Shown here one piece after another: positions 1 to 8,758 of a stretch of DNA of 64,000 nt. The notes beneath the pieces are model-generated. The model searched no databases. It was not told where the DNA came from and was given only the letters and a program-made list of their open reading frames with translations. Each line of letters starts with the position of its first letter. Position 1 is the first letter of the stretch. Both the position numbers and the translations under genes were made by a program. The DNA comes from Lachnospiraceae bacterium (GTDB taxonomy: Bacteria > Bacillota > Clostridia > Lachnospirales > Lachnospiraceae), in assembly GCA_022792835.1 (NCBI GenBank), contig JAAWBT010000011.1, positions 20,068 through 84,067 of the forward strand, in the 5' to 3' direction.

Positions 1-513
1 TATGGCTGTCAAAGGCGTTTTCATCTGATGGATCATATTTTCCGTAAACTGACAGATCGTCTCTTTCTCTTGCTGCACAAGCTCGACCATATGCCGGTTC
101 CGCAAATAAAGAAGTTCTACCTGGTTGGATAAGGCCGCCAAGATTCCCTCTTTCCACTCTGCCAGGCTCACCTGTCTCCCGGCTGTCATCTGCTCCAGGC
201 ACAGCGAAAAACGGCCAAGCTCCCCGCAGATTTTCGTCAGGACTCCTGTCATATAAAAAAAATAAGCGGCAAAGGAGACCGCCGTCAAACCTGCAAATAT
301 CCAGACGCTCCCATAACTTCTCTGGCCTGCAAAAGCCAGAAGCTCTGCCGCGTAAAGTTCTCCGGAAAGCTCCCAGACCGCCCGCTCAAAGCTCTCCTGA
401 CAGGCCCCCCTCTCTGCCAGAATGGTCAGGATACCTCCGGCAAAAACGGCCGCCGCCATCAGGAAAAAAATCGACCGAAGCTTTCTCATCTCTTCATTTT
501 CATAGCATCCCAT
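1..513 (-). CDS. Sensor histidine kinase, N-terminal part (cut by window edge)
   Basis: This is the first 171 codons of a two-component sensor kinase that continues past the left edge. I translated it by hand. It has a short cytoplasmic start, a membrane segment at about residues 14-32, roughly 40 external residues, and a second membrane segment at about 72-91. A short linker then leads to the phosphoacceptor box IHQMKTPLTA with His162 just before the edge. No HAMP domain is visible between the second helix and the His box. It starts 17 bp after the response regulator stop, so the two are cotranscribed and form a cognate pair. The signal is unknown, because the external loop is too short for a recognisable sensor fold. 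The ATPase domain lies outside the window. Confidence 0.88.
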   Translation of the reverse strand, partial: MGCYENEEMRKLRSIFFLMAAAVFAGGILTILAERGACQESFERAVWELSGELYAAELLAFAGQRSYGSVWIFAGLTAVSFAAYFFYMTGVLTKICGELGRFSLCLEQMTAGRQVSLAEWKEGILAALSNQVELLYLRNRHMVELVQQEKETICQFTENMIHQMKTPLTAI

Positions 514-530
514 GTTCTGTCCCCCACTTC

Positions 531-1241
531 TCACCGCTCTATGGCCAGGTTCCAGCGATAGCCCACGCCGCGCACTGTCTCCAGATAAGGATATCCCTTA
601 AAACTTCCCAGTTTTTCTCTGAGGCGGCTCACATGGACCCGGATCGTATTGTCCTCAATATACTGTCCGTCCTTGTCCCAGACTACCTGAATCAGTTCAT
701 CCCTGGACACAGCTTCCGGCCACGCTCCCATAAACAGATATAACATCTGGCATTCTTTGGGTGTAAGAAATAATTCCTGCCCGTTCCGCTCCAGCTTTCT
801 GTTTTTCATATTCATCTTCAGTTCGCCGCTGCTCCAATAACCTTCTTCCATCCCATTGTTTCCCAAATCCCTGGAAATCTCCGAACGGCGGATCAATGCC
901 TGTACTCTGGACAAAAACTCTTTTAGCCTAAAGGGCTTTGTCACATAGTCGTCGCCGCCAAGCTCCAATCCCCGGACCACATTGGCTTCCTCAGAAAAGG
1001 CTGTCAAAAACAAAACCGGCGTTTTCGATTCCTCCCGAAGCTTTTCGCACACCTCAAAGCCGCTCTGCCCCGGCAGCTTCACATCCAGGACGCAGAGACT
1101 CCATTTTTCTGTCTTAAGCTGCTCCAGCGCCTCCTCACCGCTCTGTGCGCCATGCGCCTCATAGCCACTGTCCGAAAGCGCCTCCAAAAGTCCCTCTCGG
1201 ACGGATTCCTCATCCTCTACCACTAAAATCCGTTTTTTCAC
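531..1241 (-). CDS. OmpR/PhoB-family response regulator
   Basis: DNA-binding response regulator of 236 residues. The receiver domain (about 4-120) has the acidic pair E9/D10, phosphoacceptor D53 in CVLDVKLPG, T80 and K102 in TKPF. The C-terminal winged helix (about 135-232) ends in the typical VRGVGYRW. I chose the GTG at 1241 because GAGGTGAG sits just upstream and the protein then opens with the standard VKKRILVVEDE. A longer frame to 1307 would overlap the Nudix gene. It lies 5 bp after the Nudix stop and 17 bp before the kinase, so the phosphorelay pair is part of the glycosyltransferase operon. Target genes cannot be deduced from the window. Confidence 0.93.
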   Translation of the reverse strand: MKKRILVVEDEESVREGLLEALSDSGYEAHGAQSGEEALEQLKTEKWSLCVLDVKLPGQSGFEVCEKLREESKTPVLFLTAFSEEANVVRGLELGGDDYVTKPFRLKEFLSRVQALIRRSEISRDLGNNGMEEGYWSSGELKMNMKNRKLERNGQELFLTPKECQMLYLFMGAWPEAVSRDELIQVVWDKDGQYIEDNTIRVHVSRLREKLGSFKGYPYLETVRGVGYRWNLAIER

Positions 1242-1246
1242 CGCCC

Positions 1247-1642
1247 TCACCTCTCTGAAAGTATCTCTTTCAACCTCTCGACCAGCCCCAAGTCCGCCGG
1301 AAGCCATTCCACACTGGAAAGCTCACCCCCGGCAAGCCATCTGGCCGCCTCATGCTCCTTTAACACCAGTTCTCCGGAAATAACCTCTGCAAAAAAACAT
1401 TCCATAGAAAGGTGGAAATCCGGATAATCATATTCCACACAAGCTACCTGTTCCCCCACGGAAATTTTCGTGTCAAGCTCCTCCTCAATCTCCCTGACAA
1501 GAGCCTCTTTTGACGTCTCTCCCGACTCAACCTTCCCCCCTGGAAATTCCCAGAATCCCTTGAACTTGCCATACCCCCGCCTGGTTGCAAAAATCTTGTC
1601 TCCTCTTCGTATGATCGCCGCCACCACATATATAGTCCTCAT
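1247..1642 (-). CDS. Nudix hydrolase, MutT-like (8-oxo-dGTP type)
   Basis: Small (131 aa) cytosolic Nudix pyrophosphohydrolase. The complete Nudix box (G-x5-E-x7-R-E-x-x-E-E) runs from about Gly36 to Leu56 and supplies the metal-binding glutamates. Length and the preceding WEFPGGK match MutT/NudG-type enzymes that hydrolyse oxidised or modified (d)NTPs to monophosphates. Substrate specificity cannot be read from the motif alone. The ATG at 1642 is preferred because AGGGGAAAGG precedes it. The upstream in-frame start at 1693 would overlap the glycosyltransferase end and add residues not typical of the family. It belongs to the operon running from 2682 leftward. Confidence 0.88.
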   Translation of the reverse strand: MRTIYVVAAIIRRGDKIFATRRGYGKFKGFWEFPGGKVESGETSKEALVREIEEELDTKISVGEQVACVEYDYPDFHLSMECFFAEVISGELVLKEHEAARWLAGGELSSVEWLPADLGLVERLKEILSER

Positions 1643-1674
1643 CTTACGTACCTTTCCCCTGTAAATTTTTGTCT

Positions 1675-2682
1675 TTACTGCCCTTTCTGCCATCCTCTCC
1701 TGAGTTTTCTATACAAAAACTCATAGATATAGGAAAAGGTCCCCCCGATCAGCCGCCCCTCCACGCAGACATAGTTCCAGAGCCTGTCTGGGGAAAACTT
1801 CACTTTTTTGCAGGTTTTCCTTGTCCTCCACCCTTCTTTTAATCCCTCTTTGTACTCCTTGCCAAAGCCGATCTTTTTAAAAAAGCGGCTTTTTACATAG
1901 TATCCGATGCCCAGAGCCGGGGCGTTGATGAGAAGCTGCAGGAGAGGCATATTTTTATAATTGAGATAAATGCTGTTCCTTGCCGCCAAGCGTACTTTAA
2001 ACTCGTTGTATTTGGAGCCGCTGGTCCCGCTTCCCACATGCTCCACCTCTGCCTCCGGGGCATAAAGGTTCTGCCACCCGTATAGTCTGGCCCGGTAACC
2101 CACATCCAAATCCTCCAGGTAGGCAAAGTGCTTCTCATCAAAGTACCCGATCTCATCAAAGATCTCCCTCCGATAAGCAGCCGCACCGGCGCAGGCTGAA
2201 AATACTTTTGCGGGCTTTGTATAGCGTTTCACCGAATGGGCCACCCCTCGCTGGAAAGCCCACCCCAGCACAGTATACTGATCCCCCGCATCGTCAAGAA
2301 GCTCCGGCTGATACATCTGGATCATTTTTGCACTCACAGAAAACGCACCAGGATTTTCATCCAGCGCGCGAACCAGCGCTTCCACATAACCGGGACGCAC
2401 CTTTGTGTCATTATTCAAAAGAATCACATAAGGCGTTTTGGCCGCCCGGATCCCCTCATTGACTGCCCGGCTGAAGCCATAATTTTTATCCAGAGCCAGG
2501 ATTTCAAGCTCCGGGTAATGCTCCCGCACAAACTCCACACTTCCGTCAGTGGAACCGTTATCCACAAAAAGCAGGCGGAATTTCGGCCCCTTCTGGCTCC
2601 GAAGCCCCTCCATACAGTTTTCCATGAATTGTTTTCCGTTATAATTAGGGATGATAATGGTTACCTTTTCTATATTTCTCAT
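1675..2682 (-). CDS. Glycosyltransferase family 2 (rhamnosyltransferase-like)
   Basis: A 335-residue GT-A glycosyltransferase. The nucleotide-sugar fold opens with VTIIIPNYNG near residue 8. It has VDNGSTDGS, the metal-binding LNNDT stretch and a later LEDLDVGYRARLYGW acceptor/base region, like bacterial dTDP-rhamnose or related cell-surface sugar transferases. The ATG at 2682 has GGAG five bases upstream. A longer frame to 2799 would add an N-terminal hydrophobic stretch but would run over the operon promoter (2726-2754), so I reject it. It is the first gene of the leftward operon with the Nudix enzyme and the two-component system. The donor and the glycan are unknown. Confidence 0.87.
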   Translation of the reverse strand: MRNIEKVTIIIPNYNGKQFMENCMEGLRSQKGPKFRLLFVDNGSTDGSVEFVREHYPELEILALDKNYGFSRAVNEGIRAAKTPYVILLNNDTKVRPGYVEALVRALDENPGAFSVSAKMIQMYQPELLDDAGDQYTVLGWAFQRGVAHSVKRYTKPAKVFSACAGAAAYRREIFDEIGYFDEKHFAYLEDLDVGYRARLYGWQNLYAPEAEVEHVGSGTSGSKYNEFKVRLAARNSIYLNYKNMPLLQLLINAPALGIGYYVKSRFFKKIGFGKEYKEGLKEGWRTRKTCKKVKFSPDRLWNYVCVEGRLIGGTFSYIYEFLYRKLRRGWQKGQ

Positions 2683-2725
2683 ACAGCTCCATTTCTTTTG
2701 TTCATCCGGTATTTTCACAGTAAAT

Positions 2726-2754
2726 AGTATAGTAGAAAAGACCAGAAAAAGCAA
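2726..2754 (-). promoter_or_regulatory. Sigma-A promoter for the glycosyltransferase operon
   Basis: On the minus strand TTGCTT (2754-2749) and TATACT (2731-2726) are separated by exactly 17 bp. The start codon at 2682 lies about 40 bp downstream. It sits back-to-back with the rightward promoter at 2757-2785. Confidence 0.65.
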
Positions 2755-2756
2755 GA

Positions 2757-2785
2757 TAGACAGGCCACCTGCAATAAGGTATAAT
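2757..2785 (+). promoter_or_regulatory. Sigma-A promoter for the ABC-class ATPase gene
   Basis: TAGACA (2757-2762) and TATAAT (2780-2785) are separated by 17 bp, about 36 bp upstream of the start codon at 2821. The -10 element is a perfect consensus. Confidence 0.75.
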
Positions 2786-2820
2786 GTCCCTGAAAGCAAA
2801 ACTCAGAAAGGAATTTTTTT

Positions 2821-4506
2821 ATGAAGACATCCACGAACCTGGACGTTATGCTCCGGGAGATCGACCACAAAAGTTATCCTGCTTACAAGTCTTTACGCGG
2901 GATTTATGCATTTGGCCCCTATGCACTTTCCATCGACCATGTACAGGGAGATCCTTTTGCCTCACCGTCCAGGCTGACCATCCATATCACCGACAAATCC
3001 TCCGGCTTTTCCCCACAGCTTTGGAACACGGCTGACAGAAAGACTGCCTTCTGTGATTTTCTGCTGCGGCGTTTTGCCGCCGCTGTGCGAAATTATTCTT
3101 TTCAGGCCAAGGGATCCGGAAAAAGCGGCGCCCTCTTTACCACCCAGCCGGGACAGGAGGTCTTAAAACGCACGGCCTGTACCATCGACCGGGACAATCA
3201 CACCATCCTCATGCGGTTTGAGGCGGGTTTTCCTGCCAACGGACGGACCATCAATTCCAGGGAGCTTCGCAAAATCCTGTTTGATTATCTGCCTTCTGTG
3301 GTCTCGGACAGCCTCTATGCGAAAAACACCAATCAAAAAGCCCTTCAGGCGGCCATTGATCTGTACGAGGATCAGCAGGCTCTGCGGGCTCTGCTTTCTG
3401 ACCATAAACTTGCGGCTTTTGTGGCCGACGGAGCCATTCTTCCCAGAAAAACCGGCGTCTCCAACACGCCGCTGCAAGGCGCTGTCCCTTTTTGTTCTCC
3501 TGATTCTGTACGGCTTACCCTTACACTTCCCCACCGGGGCGAGATTTCCGGAATGGGGCTTCGCCGCGGGATCTCCCTGATCGTGGGGGGCGGCTATCAT
3601 GGAAAATCCACCCTTTTGAAAGCCTTGGAGGCCGGTGTTTACAATCACATCGCCGGAGACGGCAGGGAGTTTGTCATCACAGATTCCACCGCGGTTAAGC
3701 TGCGGGCGGAGGAAGGGCGCATCGTAAAAAACGTAGACATCTCTCCTTTCATCAACCACCTGCCAAACGGCAAAGACACTGGCTGTTTCTCCACCGAGGA
3801 CGCCAGCGGAAGTACCTCCCAGGCTGCCGGAGTCATGGAGGGGATCGAGGCCGGCACAAAGCTGTTCCTCATTGATGAAGATACCTGTGCCACCAATTTT
3901 ATGGTGCGGGATGAGCTGATGCAGCGGGTCATTGCTCCGGACAAGGAGCCTATCACTCCCTTCCTTGGCCGCATCCGCTCTCTGTTTTCAAAGCTTGGTA
4001 TCTCCACTATCCTTGTAGTAGGAAGTTCCGGCGCTTTTTTCCATGCCGCCGACCGAATCATCCAGATGGACAGCTACCGCGCCGTGGACATCACAGAAGC
4101 GGCCAAAAGGGAAGCCTCCGCTTTCCCCATCTCCTGCCCGGAATTCGACTTTTCCGGCAGGCCGGCTCCCAGAAAGCTCCGCTTTTCTCTAAGGCGGCGG
4201 GAAGGCGACCGGCTGCCGAAAATCAAAGTACAGGGCAGGGATACTCTGGTCTATGACCGGGAGACCGTTGATCTGCGCTATGTGGAGCAGCTCGCCGACG
4301 AAGAGCAGACCCGCGCCCTGGGCTATATTCTTCAGTATTTGATGGCCCATCCCGGCACCGGCTCCATGGCAGACCAACTCACCGGACTTCACAGGAAGCT
4401 CCAGACAGAGGGGCTAGAGTCCATCGTTTCTTCTGACTGCCCCCCCTTCATGGCTCTGCCCAGGCTTCAGGAGATATTTGCCTGTGTCAACCGCTGCAGG
4501 TTTTAA
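2821..4506 (+). CDS. Predicted ATPase of the ABC class (PF09818/COG3044 family)
   Basis: A 561-residue soluble P-loop ATPase matching the 'ABC-class ATPase' family in length and layout. It has a family-specific N-terminal half of about 240 residues. Walker A GGGYHGKST is at 256-264, an ABC-signature-like ASGSTSQ stretch near 328-334, and Walker B LFLIDED at 348-354. No membrane segments or partner permease are present, so it is not a transporter subunit. The start has AAAGGA upstream and its own promoter. Its biological role is not established in the family. A shared bidirectional terminator separates it from the convergent codY. Confidence 0.85.
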   Translation: MKTSTNLDVMLREIDHKSYPAYKSLRGIYAFGPYALSIDHVQGDPFASPSRLTIHITDKSSGFSPQLWNTADRKTAFCDFLLRRFAAAVRNYSFQAKGSGKSGALFTTQPGQEVLKRTACTIDRDNHTILMRFEAGFPANGRTINSRELRKILFDYLPSVVSDSLYAKNTNQKALQAAIDLYEDQQALRALLSDHKLAAFVADGAILPRKTGVSNTPLQGAVPFCSPDSVRLTLTLPHRGEISGMGLRRGISLIVGGGYHGKSTLLKALEAGVYNHIAGDGREFVITDSTAVKLRAEEGRIVKNVDISPFINHLPNGKDTGCFSTEDASGSTSQAAGVMEGIEAGTKLFLIDEDTCATNFMVRDELMQRVIAPDKEPITPFLGRIRSLFSKLGISTILVVGSSGAFFHAADRIIQMDSYRAVDITEAAKREASAFPISCPEFDFSGRPAPRKLRFSLRRREGDRLPKIKVQGRDTLVYDRETVDLRYVEQLADEEQTRALGYILQYLMAHPGTGSMADQLTGLHRKLQTEGLESIVSSDCPPFMALPRLQEIFACVNRCRF

Positions 4507-4565
4507 CACACATGTATCTGGGCGGTCTGCAATAGTAGCGGCTTCCTTTCCGCCCCATATACAAA

Positions 4566-4602
4566 AAAATCCCGTCTGTCGTTTCACCGGCAACGGGATT
4601 TT
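4566..4602. terminator. Bidirectional intrinsic terminator between ATPase gene and codY
   Basis: AAAATCCCGT (4566-4575) and ACGGGATTTT (4593-4602) form a 10-bp perfect stem with A/T flanks on both sides, in the gap between two convergent genes. It can stop transcripts from either direction. Confidence 0.8.
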
Positions 4603-4631
4603 CCTCATTCTGAATTCTCTGAATAATTCTT

Positions 4632-5405
4632 TCACACTTCCTGCAGCTTTTTTAATTCTTCAAATACCACATCGTTCAATACCTTGATATAGGTCCCCTT
4701 CATTCCAGAAGAACGGGATTCAATCACCCCGGCACTCTCAAATTTCCGAAGGGCATTGACAATCACGGACCGGGTAATTCCCACCCGGTCAGCAATTTTG
4801 CTGGCCACCAAAATTCCCTCATTTCCTTCCAATTCCTCAAAAATATGCTGAATAGCCTCCAATTCAGAAAAGGACAGGGTACTGATCGCCGATTTTACAA
4901 TCTGAATCTTTCTTGTCTCTTCTGCACTTTCCTCATTGACAGAACGCATCATCTCCAAACCCACCACAGTTGTGCCATACTCGCTCAAGATAATGTCGTC
5001 AATTCCATATTGAGCGGCAGATTTGTAAATAAACAAGGTTCCCAGCCGTTCCCCGGCAATGTCAATGGGTGTGATAATTGCCTGATATTTTTTTACATTT
5101 GTCTCCGCGAATCCGAGTGTTTCCAGGTTTACGTTTTCTTTGGTAGAAAGGACGCTGAGAAGCCTCTCATTTAACAGCTTATCAACAAAACCTCCGACCT
5201 GATCCTCAATAAGTTCCTCGATTTCCTCTACTCCTTCGCTTAAGCCTACGCCTAAAACCTTACCCTTTTTGCTGATCACCAGGATGTTTGAATCGAGGAT
5301 ATCGCTTAGCACTGCACAAATATCATTGAAAACAACTTTACTGGTGCTGTTGTTATGAAGCAATTTGTTGATTTTTCGAGTTTTGTCCAATAATTGTACA
5401 CTCAT
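4632..5405 (-). CDS. codY: GTP- and branched-chain-amino-acid-sensing pleiotropic repressor CodY
   Basis: A 257-residue global regulator. The N-terminal GAF-type sensor binds isoleucine/leucine/valine (established for the family). The C-terminal winged helix contains the recognition stretch KIADRVGITRSVIVNALRKF near residues 205-225. The sequence opens with the characteristic MSVQLLDKTRKINKLL. The ATG at 5405 follows AGGAGG; a start nine codons upstream would swallow that site. It lies 124 bp downstream of topA, an association seen across Firmicutes, but with its own likely promoter. It is a candidate regulator of the liv operon at 16-22 kb. Confidence 0.96.
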   Translation of the reverse strand: MSVQLLDKTRKINKLLHNNSTSKVVFNDICAVLSDILDSNILVISKKGKVLGVGLSEGVEEIEELIEDQVGGFVDKLLNERLLSVLSTKENVNLETLGFAETNVKKYQAIITPIDIAGERLGTLFIYKSAAQYGIDDIILSEYGTTVVGLEMMRSVNEESAEETRKIQIVKSAISTLSFSELEAIQHIFEELEGNEGILVASKIADRVGITRSVIVNALRKFESAGVIESRSSGMKGTYIKVLNDVVFEELKKLQEV

Positions 5406-5450
5406 TGCAGTCCTCCTATTTTTTTCGGGCAATTGGTTCGAGTTTAGTTT

Positions 5451-5495
5451 ATCGTATCATATTTCCCTGGAGTCCGCAATACTTTTCGGAATTTT
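5451..5495 (-). promoter_or_regulatory. Candidate codY promoter with a CodY-box-like site
   Basis: On the minus strand TTGCGG (5479-5474) and TACGAT (5456-5451) have a 17-bp spacer. The 15-mer at 5495-5481 matches the CodY box AATTTTCWGAAAATT at 11 of 15 positions, just upstream of the -35, which would allow autoregulation. Both matches are imperfect. Confidence 0.45.
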
Positions 5496-5529
5496 TAGCC
5501 ACTATACTGGGAATTTCTCCCTGAGCAGC

Positions 5530-7611
5530 CTAATTATCTTCCGATTGTTCCGGTTTTTCCATCAGATATCCACAAGTCTGGTCAGAACAGATCAATTTAT
5601 TTCCCTTTTCCACCATATAATTCCCACAATTCGGACATTTCTGGCCGGATGGCTTTGGCCAAGACATAAACTCACACTCTGGGTGATTGCTGCAGCCATA
5701 ATAACGCCGTCCTTTTTTCGTTTTCTTCATCACCACATCGCCGCCGCATAAGGGACAGACGACTCCGATTTTTTCCAGATAGGGCTTTGTATTTTTGCAG
5801 TCAGGAAACCCGGGACAGGCAAGGAAACGTCCGTGAGGCCCATATTTAATAACCATATTCCGGCCGCAGTGCTCACAGATTTCCTCTGTCACCTCATCTT
5901 CAATCTTTACTGTCTCCAGCTCCTTCTGTGCTGCCGTTACTGCCGCCTCCAGATCCGGGTAAAAATTCCGGATGATGGTCTTCCATTTAACTGCGCCGTC
6001 TTCCACTCCGTCCAGCAAAGATTCCATGTTGGCCGTAAACGCCACGTCCACCAGGCTGGGAAATGCCTCTTTCATAATGTGGTTCACCACCTCGCCCAGC
6101 TCTGTCACATACAGATTCTTATTTTCCTTTGCCACATACCGCCTCGCAATAATCGTGGTAATGGTGGGGGCATAGGTACTGGGGCGGCCAATCCCCGCTT
6201 CCTCCAGAGCCCGCACCAGAGAAGCCTCTGTGTAATGGGCCGGCGGTTGAGTAAAATGCTGTTTATAATCAAACTCTTTTAGAGAAACTTTCGTATCCAT
6301 AGACAGATTCTTCGCCAGCGTATTCGGTTCTTTTTTCTCCTCAGAATCCCCATATACAGTCAGAAATCCCTGGAACTTTACCTTGGAAGCAGATGCACTG
6401 AACCGGTACTCTCCTGCATCCAGTTTCACATTTGTGGTCTCATAGACCGCTTCTTTCATCCTGCTGGCCGTAAACCTGCGCCAGATCAGCTGATACAGAC
6501 GAAATTGATCCCTGGACAAAGATTCCTTCAGCTTTGTAGGGGTCAGTGTAATATCTGTAGGGCGGATGGCCTCGTGAGCATCCTGAATTCTCCCGTCGTT
6601 CTTTTCCTTCCGCTCATCCACAAGGACATATTCCTCTCCATACTGGGCTGCAATAAACTGTGCTGCAGTCCCCCTGGCCTCCTCTGAAACACGAGTAGAA
6701 TCTGTACGCAAATAAGTGATGATACCTGCCGTTCCGTTTCCTTTGATATCCACGCCTTCGTAAAGCTGCTGTGCCAGACGCATGGTTTTCTGGGTGGAAA
6801 AATTTAAAGCGTTGGCCGCTTCCTGCTGGAGCGTACTGGTGGTAAAGGGAAGCGGCTGCTTTTTCACCCGCTCTCCCATTCGGATATCAGAAATTTTAAA
6901 CTCTTCTTTCTCCGTTTTTTGAAGGATCTCATCCAGCATCTCTTTATTTTCAATCGTCAGCTTCTGCTTCTTATCTCCATAAAATTTGATCCGCATGGGC
7001 TTCTTTTCCCCGTCGCAGAGAACATCCGCCTCCAAACTCCAATACTCCTGCGGAATAAATGCCCCAATCTCTTCTTCTCTGTCGCAGATGATCCGAAGCG
7101 CTGCCGACTGCACACGGCCTGCCGAAAGCCCCCGCTTTACCTTTACCCACAGGAGCGGACTCAGGCTGTATCCCACCATCCGATCCAGAACACGGCGGGC
7201 CTGCTGTGCATCCACCAGGTTCATATCCAGTTCTCTCGGGGCTTTTAAAGATTCCTTCACCGCTGACTTTGTAATCTCGTTAAAACTGATCCGCTGCACT
7301 TTTTTATCTTCCAGTTTAAGGGCTGTCATCAAATGCCAGGAAATGGCTTCACCCTCCCGGTCCGGGTCAGTCGCCAGATAAATTTTATCTGCCTTTTTTA
7401 CTTTCTTCCTGAGATTAGCAAGAATGTCTCCCTTTCCTCGAATCGTAATATATTTAGGCTCGTAGTCATGTTCCATATCAATGCCCATCTGGCTTTTTGG
7501 CATATCTCTCACATGTCCGTTGGATGCTTCCACATCATAGTTTGGCCCCAGGAATTTCTTGATGGTCTTTACCTTTGCAGGGGACTCCACAATAACCAGA
7601 TACTTCGCCAT
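5530..7611 (-). CDS. topA: DNA topoisomerase I (type IA)
   Basis: A 693-residue omega protein that relaxes negative supercoils by single-strand passage. The Toprim domain carries the catalytic E9 in VIVESPAK and ATDPDREGE (80-88). The active-site tyrosine is Y300 in YLRTDST. The C-terminus (about 570-693) holds three Cys4-type zinc-ribbon modules that bind single-stranded DNA. The ATG at 7611 has AAGGAGAG upstream. The first 77 bp overlap the end of dprA in another frame, so the two are translationally linked. Length and domain order are normal for Clostridia. Confidence 0.97.
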   Translation of the reverse strand: MAKYLVIVESPAKVKTIKKFLGPNYDVEASNGHVRDMPKSQMGIDMEHDYEPKYITIRGKGDILANLRKKVKKADKIYLATDPDREGEAISWHLMTALKLEDKKVQRISFNEITKSAVKESLKAPRELDMNLVDAQQARRVLDRMVGYSLSPLLWVKVKRGLSAGRVQSAALRIICDREEEIGAFIPQEYWSLEADVLCDGEKKPMRIKFYGDKKQKLTIENKEMLDEILQKTEKEEFKISDIRMGERVKKQPLPFTTSTLQQEAANALNFSTQKTMRLAQQLYEGVDIKGNGTAGIITYLRTDSTRVSEEARGTAAQFIAAQYGEEYVLVDERKEKNDGRIQDAHEAIRPTDITLTPTKLKESLSRDQFRLYQLIWRRFTASRMKEAVYETTNVKLDAGEYRFSASASKVKFQGFLTVYGDSEEKKEPNTLAKNLSMDTKVSLKEFDYKQHFTQPPAHYTEASLVRALEEAGIGRPSTYAPTITTIIARRYVAKENKNLYVTELGEVVNHIMKEAFPSLVDVAFTANMESLLDGVEDGAVKWKTIIRNFYPDLEAAVTAAQKELETVKIEDEVTEEICEHCGRNMVIKYGPHGRFLACPGFPDCKNTKPYLEKIGVVCPLCGGDVVMKKTKKGRRYYGCSNHPECEFMSWPKPSGQKCPNCGNYMVEKGNKLICSDQTCGYLMEKPEQSEDN

Positions 7612-8731
7612 ACTGCTCTCCTTTATCTCTTTTCACCGCATAATAATGCCGAAACGGCTGGGCTGCCAGCCCTTCCAGCTCAAGTCTCACCAGAGCGGCG
7701 GCTACGATTCCGCTTTCCAATCCACTTTCTATACAGAGCTGTTCTCCAGATTTCGGGTCGAAATCCAAATAACTATACACCTTTTCTGCGTTTTTATCAA
7801 GAGATAAGTTGGTTTTCTCAGAAATTCTTAATCTTTTTTTTATAAAATGCCAACTGCCAAGAATGTCTTCCGGTTCCGTGATAGTCAGCGCCCCATCCTG
7901 AATCAGTTTATTCGTACCTTTGCTCAAAAAATCTCCCATACGCCCCGGCGCCGCCCAGATATCTTTCCCCTGTTCCAAGGCAAAAGAAGCAGTGATCAGA
8001 GAGCCGCTTTTTATACCAGCTTCCACTACGGCAACACAGTCTGAAAGTCCGCTGATAATTCTGTTTCTGGCCGGAAAATGCCATGCCTTTGGCCCTGTTC
8101 CCGGAGGATATTCGGAAATCAGTCCCCCGGCCTTTGCCACCCATTCATAAAGAACCTTGTTTTCCCAGGGATATACCACGTCCGGTCCACATCCCAAAAC
8201 TCCAAAAGTCCTGCCCTGCGCCTCCAGCGCTCCTTCATGGCCTGCCGCATCGATTCCCCTGGCCAGGCCGCTGATTACCTGTACCCCTGCCCCCGCCAGC
8301 GTCTTCCCTATGGCTTTTGCCGTGTTTCTTCCATAATAACTGCACTCTCTGGAACCTACCAAGGCCGCGGCAGGAATTCCATCTCCCGGAAGTTCTCCTT
8401 TCACAAACAGTCCCGTCGGACAGTCAGACAGTGTCAAAAGCCTTTTTGGAAACTCCGCTTCTTCCGCTGTGATCAGCCGGATTCCCAGTTCTCTCATATG
8501 GGTCGTCCCCCGGCAGATCACATCCTCCTGCCTGCTCTTCTCCAGTTCTTGCCAAACCCGCTCCACAACAGGTTTTCGGTGAAAGGGCAGCAAAACCTTC
8601 TCCACCTCTGTTTTCGATGCCCTGTAGGCCTTTTCCACACTTCCAAGCTCTTCTCTGAGCCTCCTCCGTATAACCACGCCCACCGACATCAGGCTGCAGT
8701 ACCAGAATCTATATTCTTCTTCCCTCAGCAC
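7535..8731 (-). CDS. dprA: DNA-processing protein DprA
   Basis: A 398-residue ssDNA-binding protein that loads RecA on incoming DNA during transformation. The Rossmann-like core contains GSRECSYYG and SGLARGIDAAGH. A C-terminal winged-helix domain follows at about 310-370. The start is GTG at 8731 with AGGAAGG five bases upstream. The usual family C-terminus would fall near HYYAVKR. Here the frame continues about 29 residues further and overlaps topA by 77 bp. It lies 27 bp after comM. With comM and the distant comEC it forms the window's set of competence-type genes, though natural competence is not implied. Confidence 0.94.
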   Translation of the reverse strand: MLREEEYRFWYCSLMSVGVVIRRRLREELGSVEKAYRASKTEVEKVLLPFHRKPVVERVWQELEKSRQEDVICRGTTHMRELGIRLITAEEAEFPKRLLTLSDCPTGLFVKGELPGDGIPAAALVGSRECSYYGRNTAKAIGKTLAGAGVQVISGLARGIDAAGHEGALEAQGRTFGVLGCGPDVVYPWENKVLYEWVAKAGGLISEYPPGTGPKAWHFPARNRIISGLSDCVAVVEAGIKSGSLITASFALEQGKDIWAAPGRMGDFLSKGTNKLIQDGALTITEPEDILGSWHFIKKRLRISEKTNLSLDKNAEKVYSYLDFDPKSGEQLCIESGLESGIVAAALVRLELEGLAAQPFRHYYAVKRDKGEQYGEVSGYCGVPCKGKDHQEIPGAKL

Positions 8732-8758
8732 AATACCTTCCTCTTTCTCGCAAAAGAC

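Noticed and set aside
3163..3759. Minus-strand 198-codon frame in the ABC-class ATPase gene
   Set aside because: Antisense shadow without family similarity.
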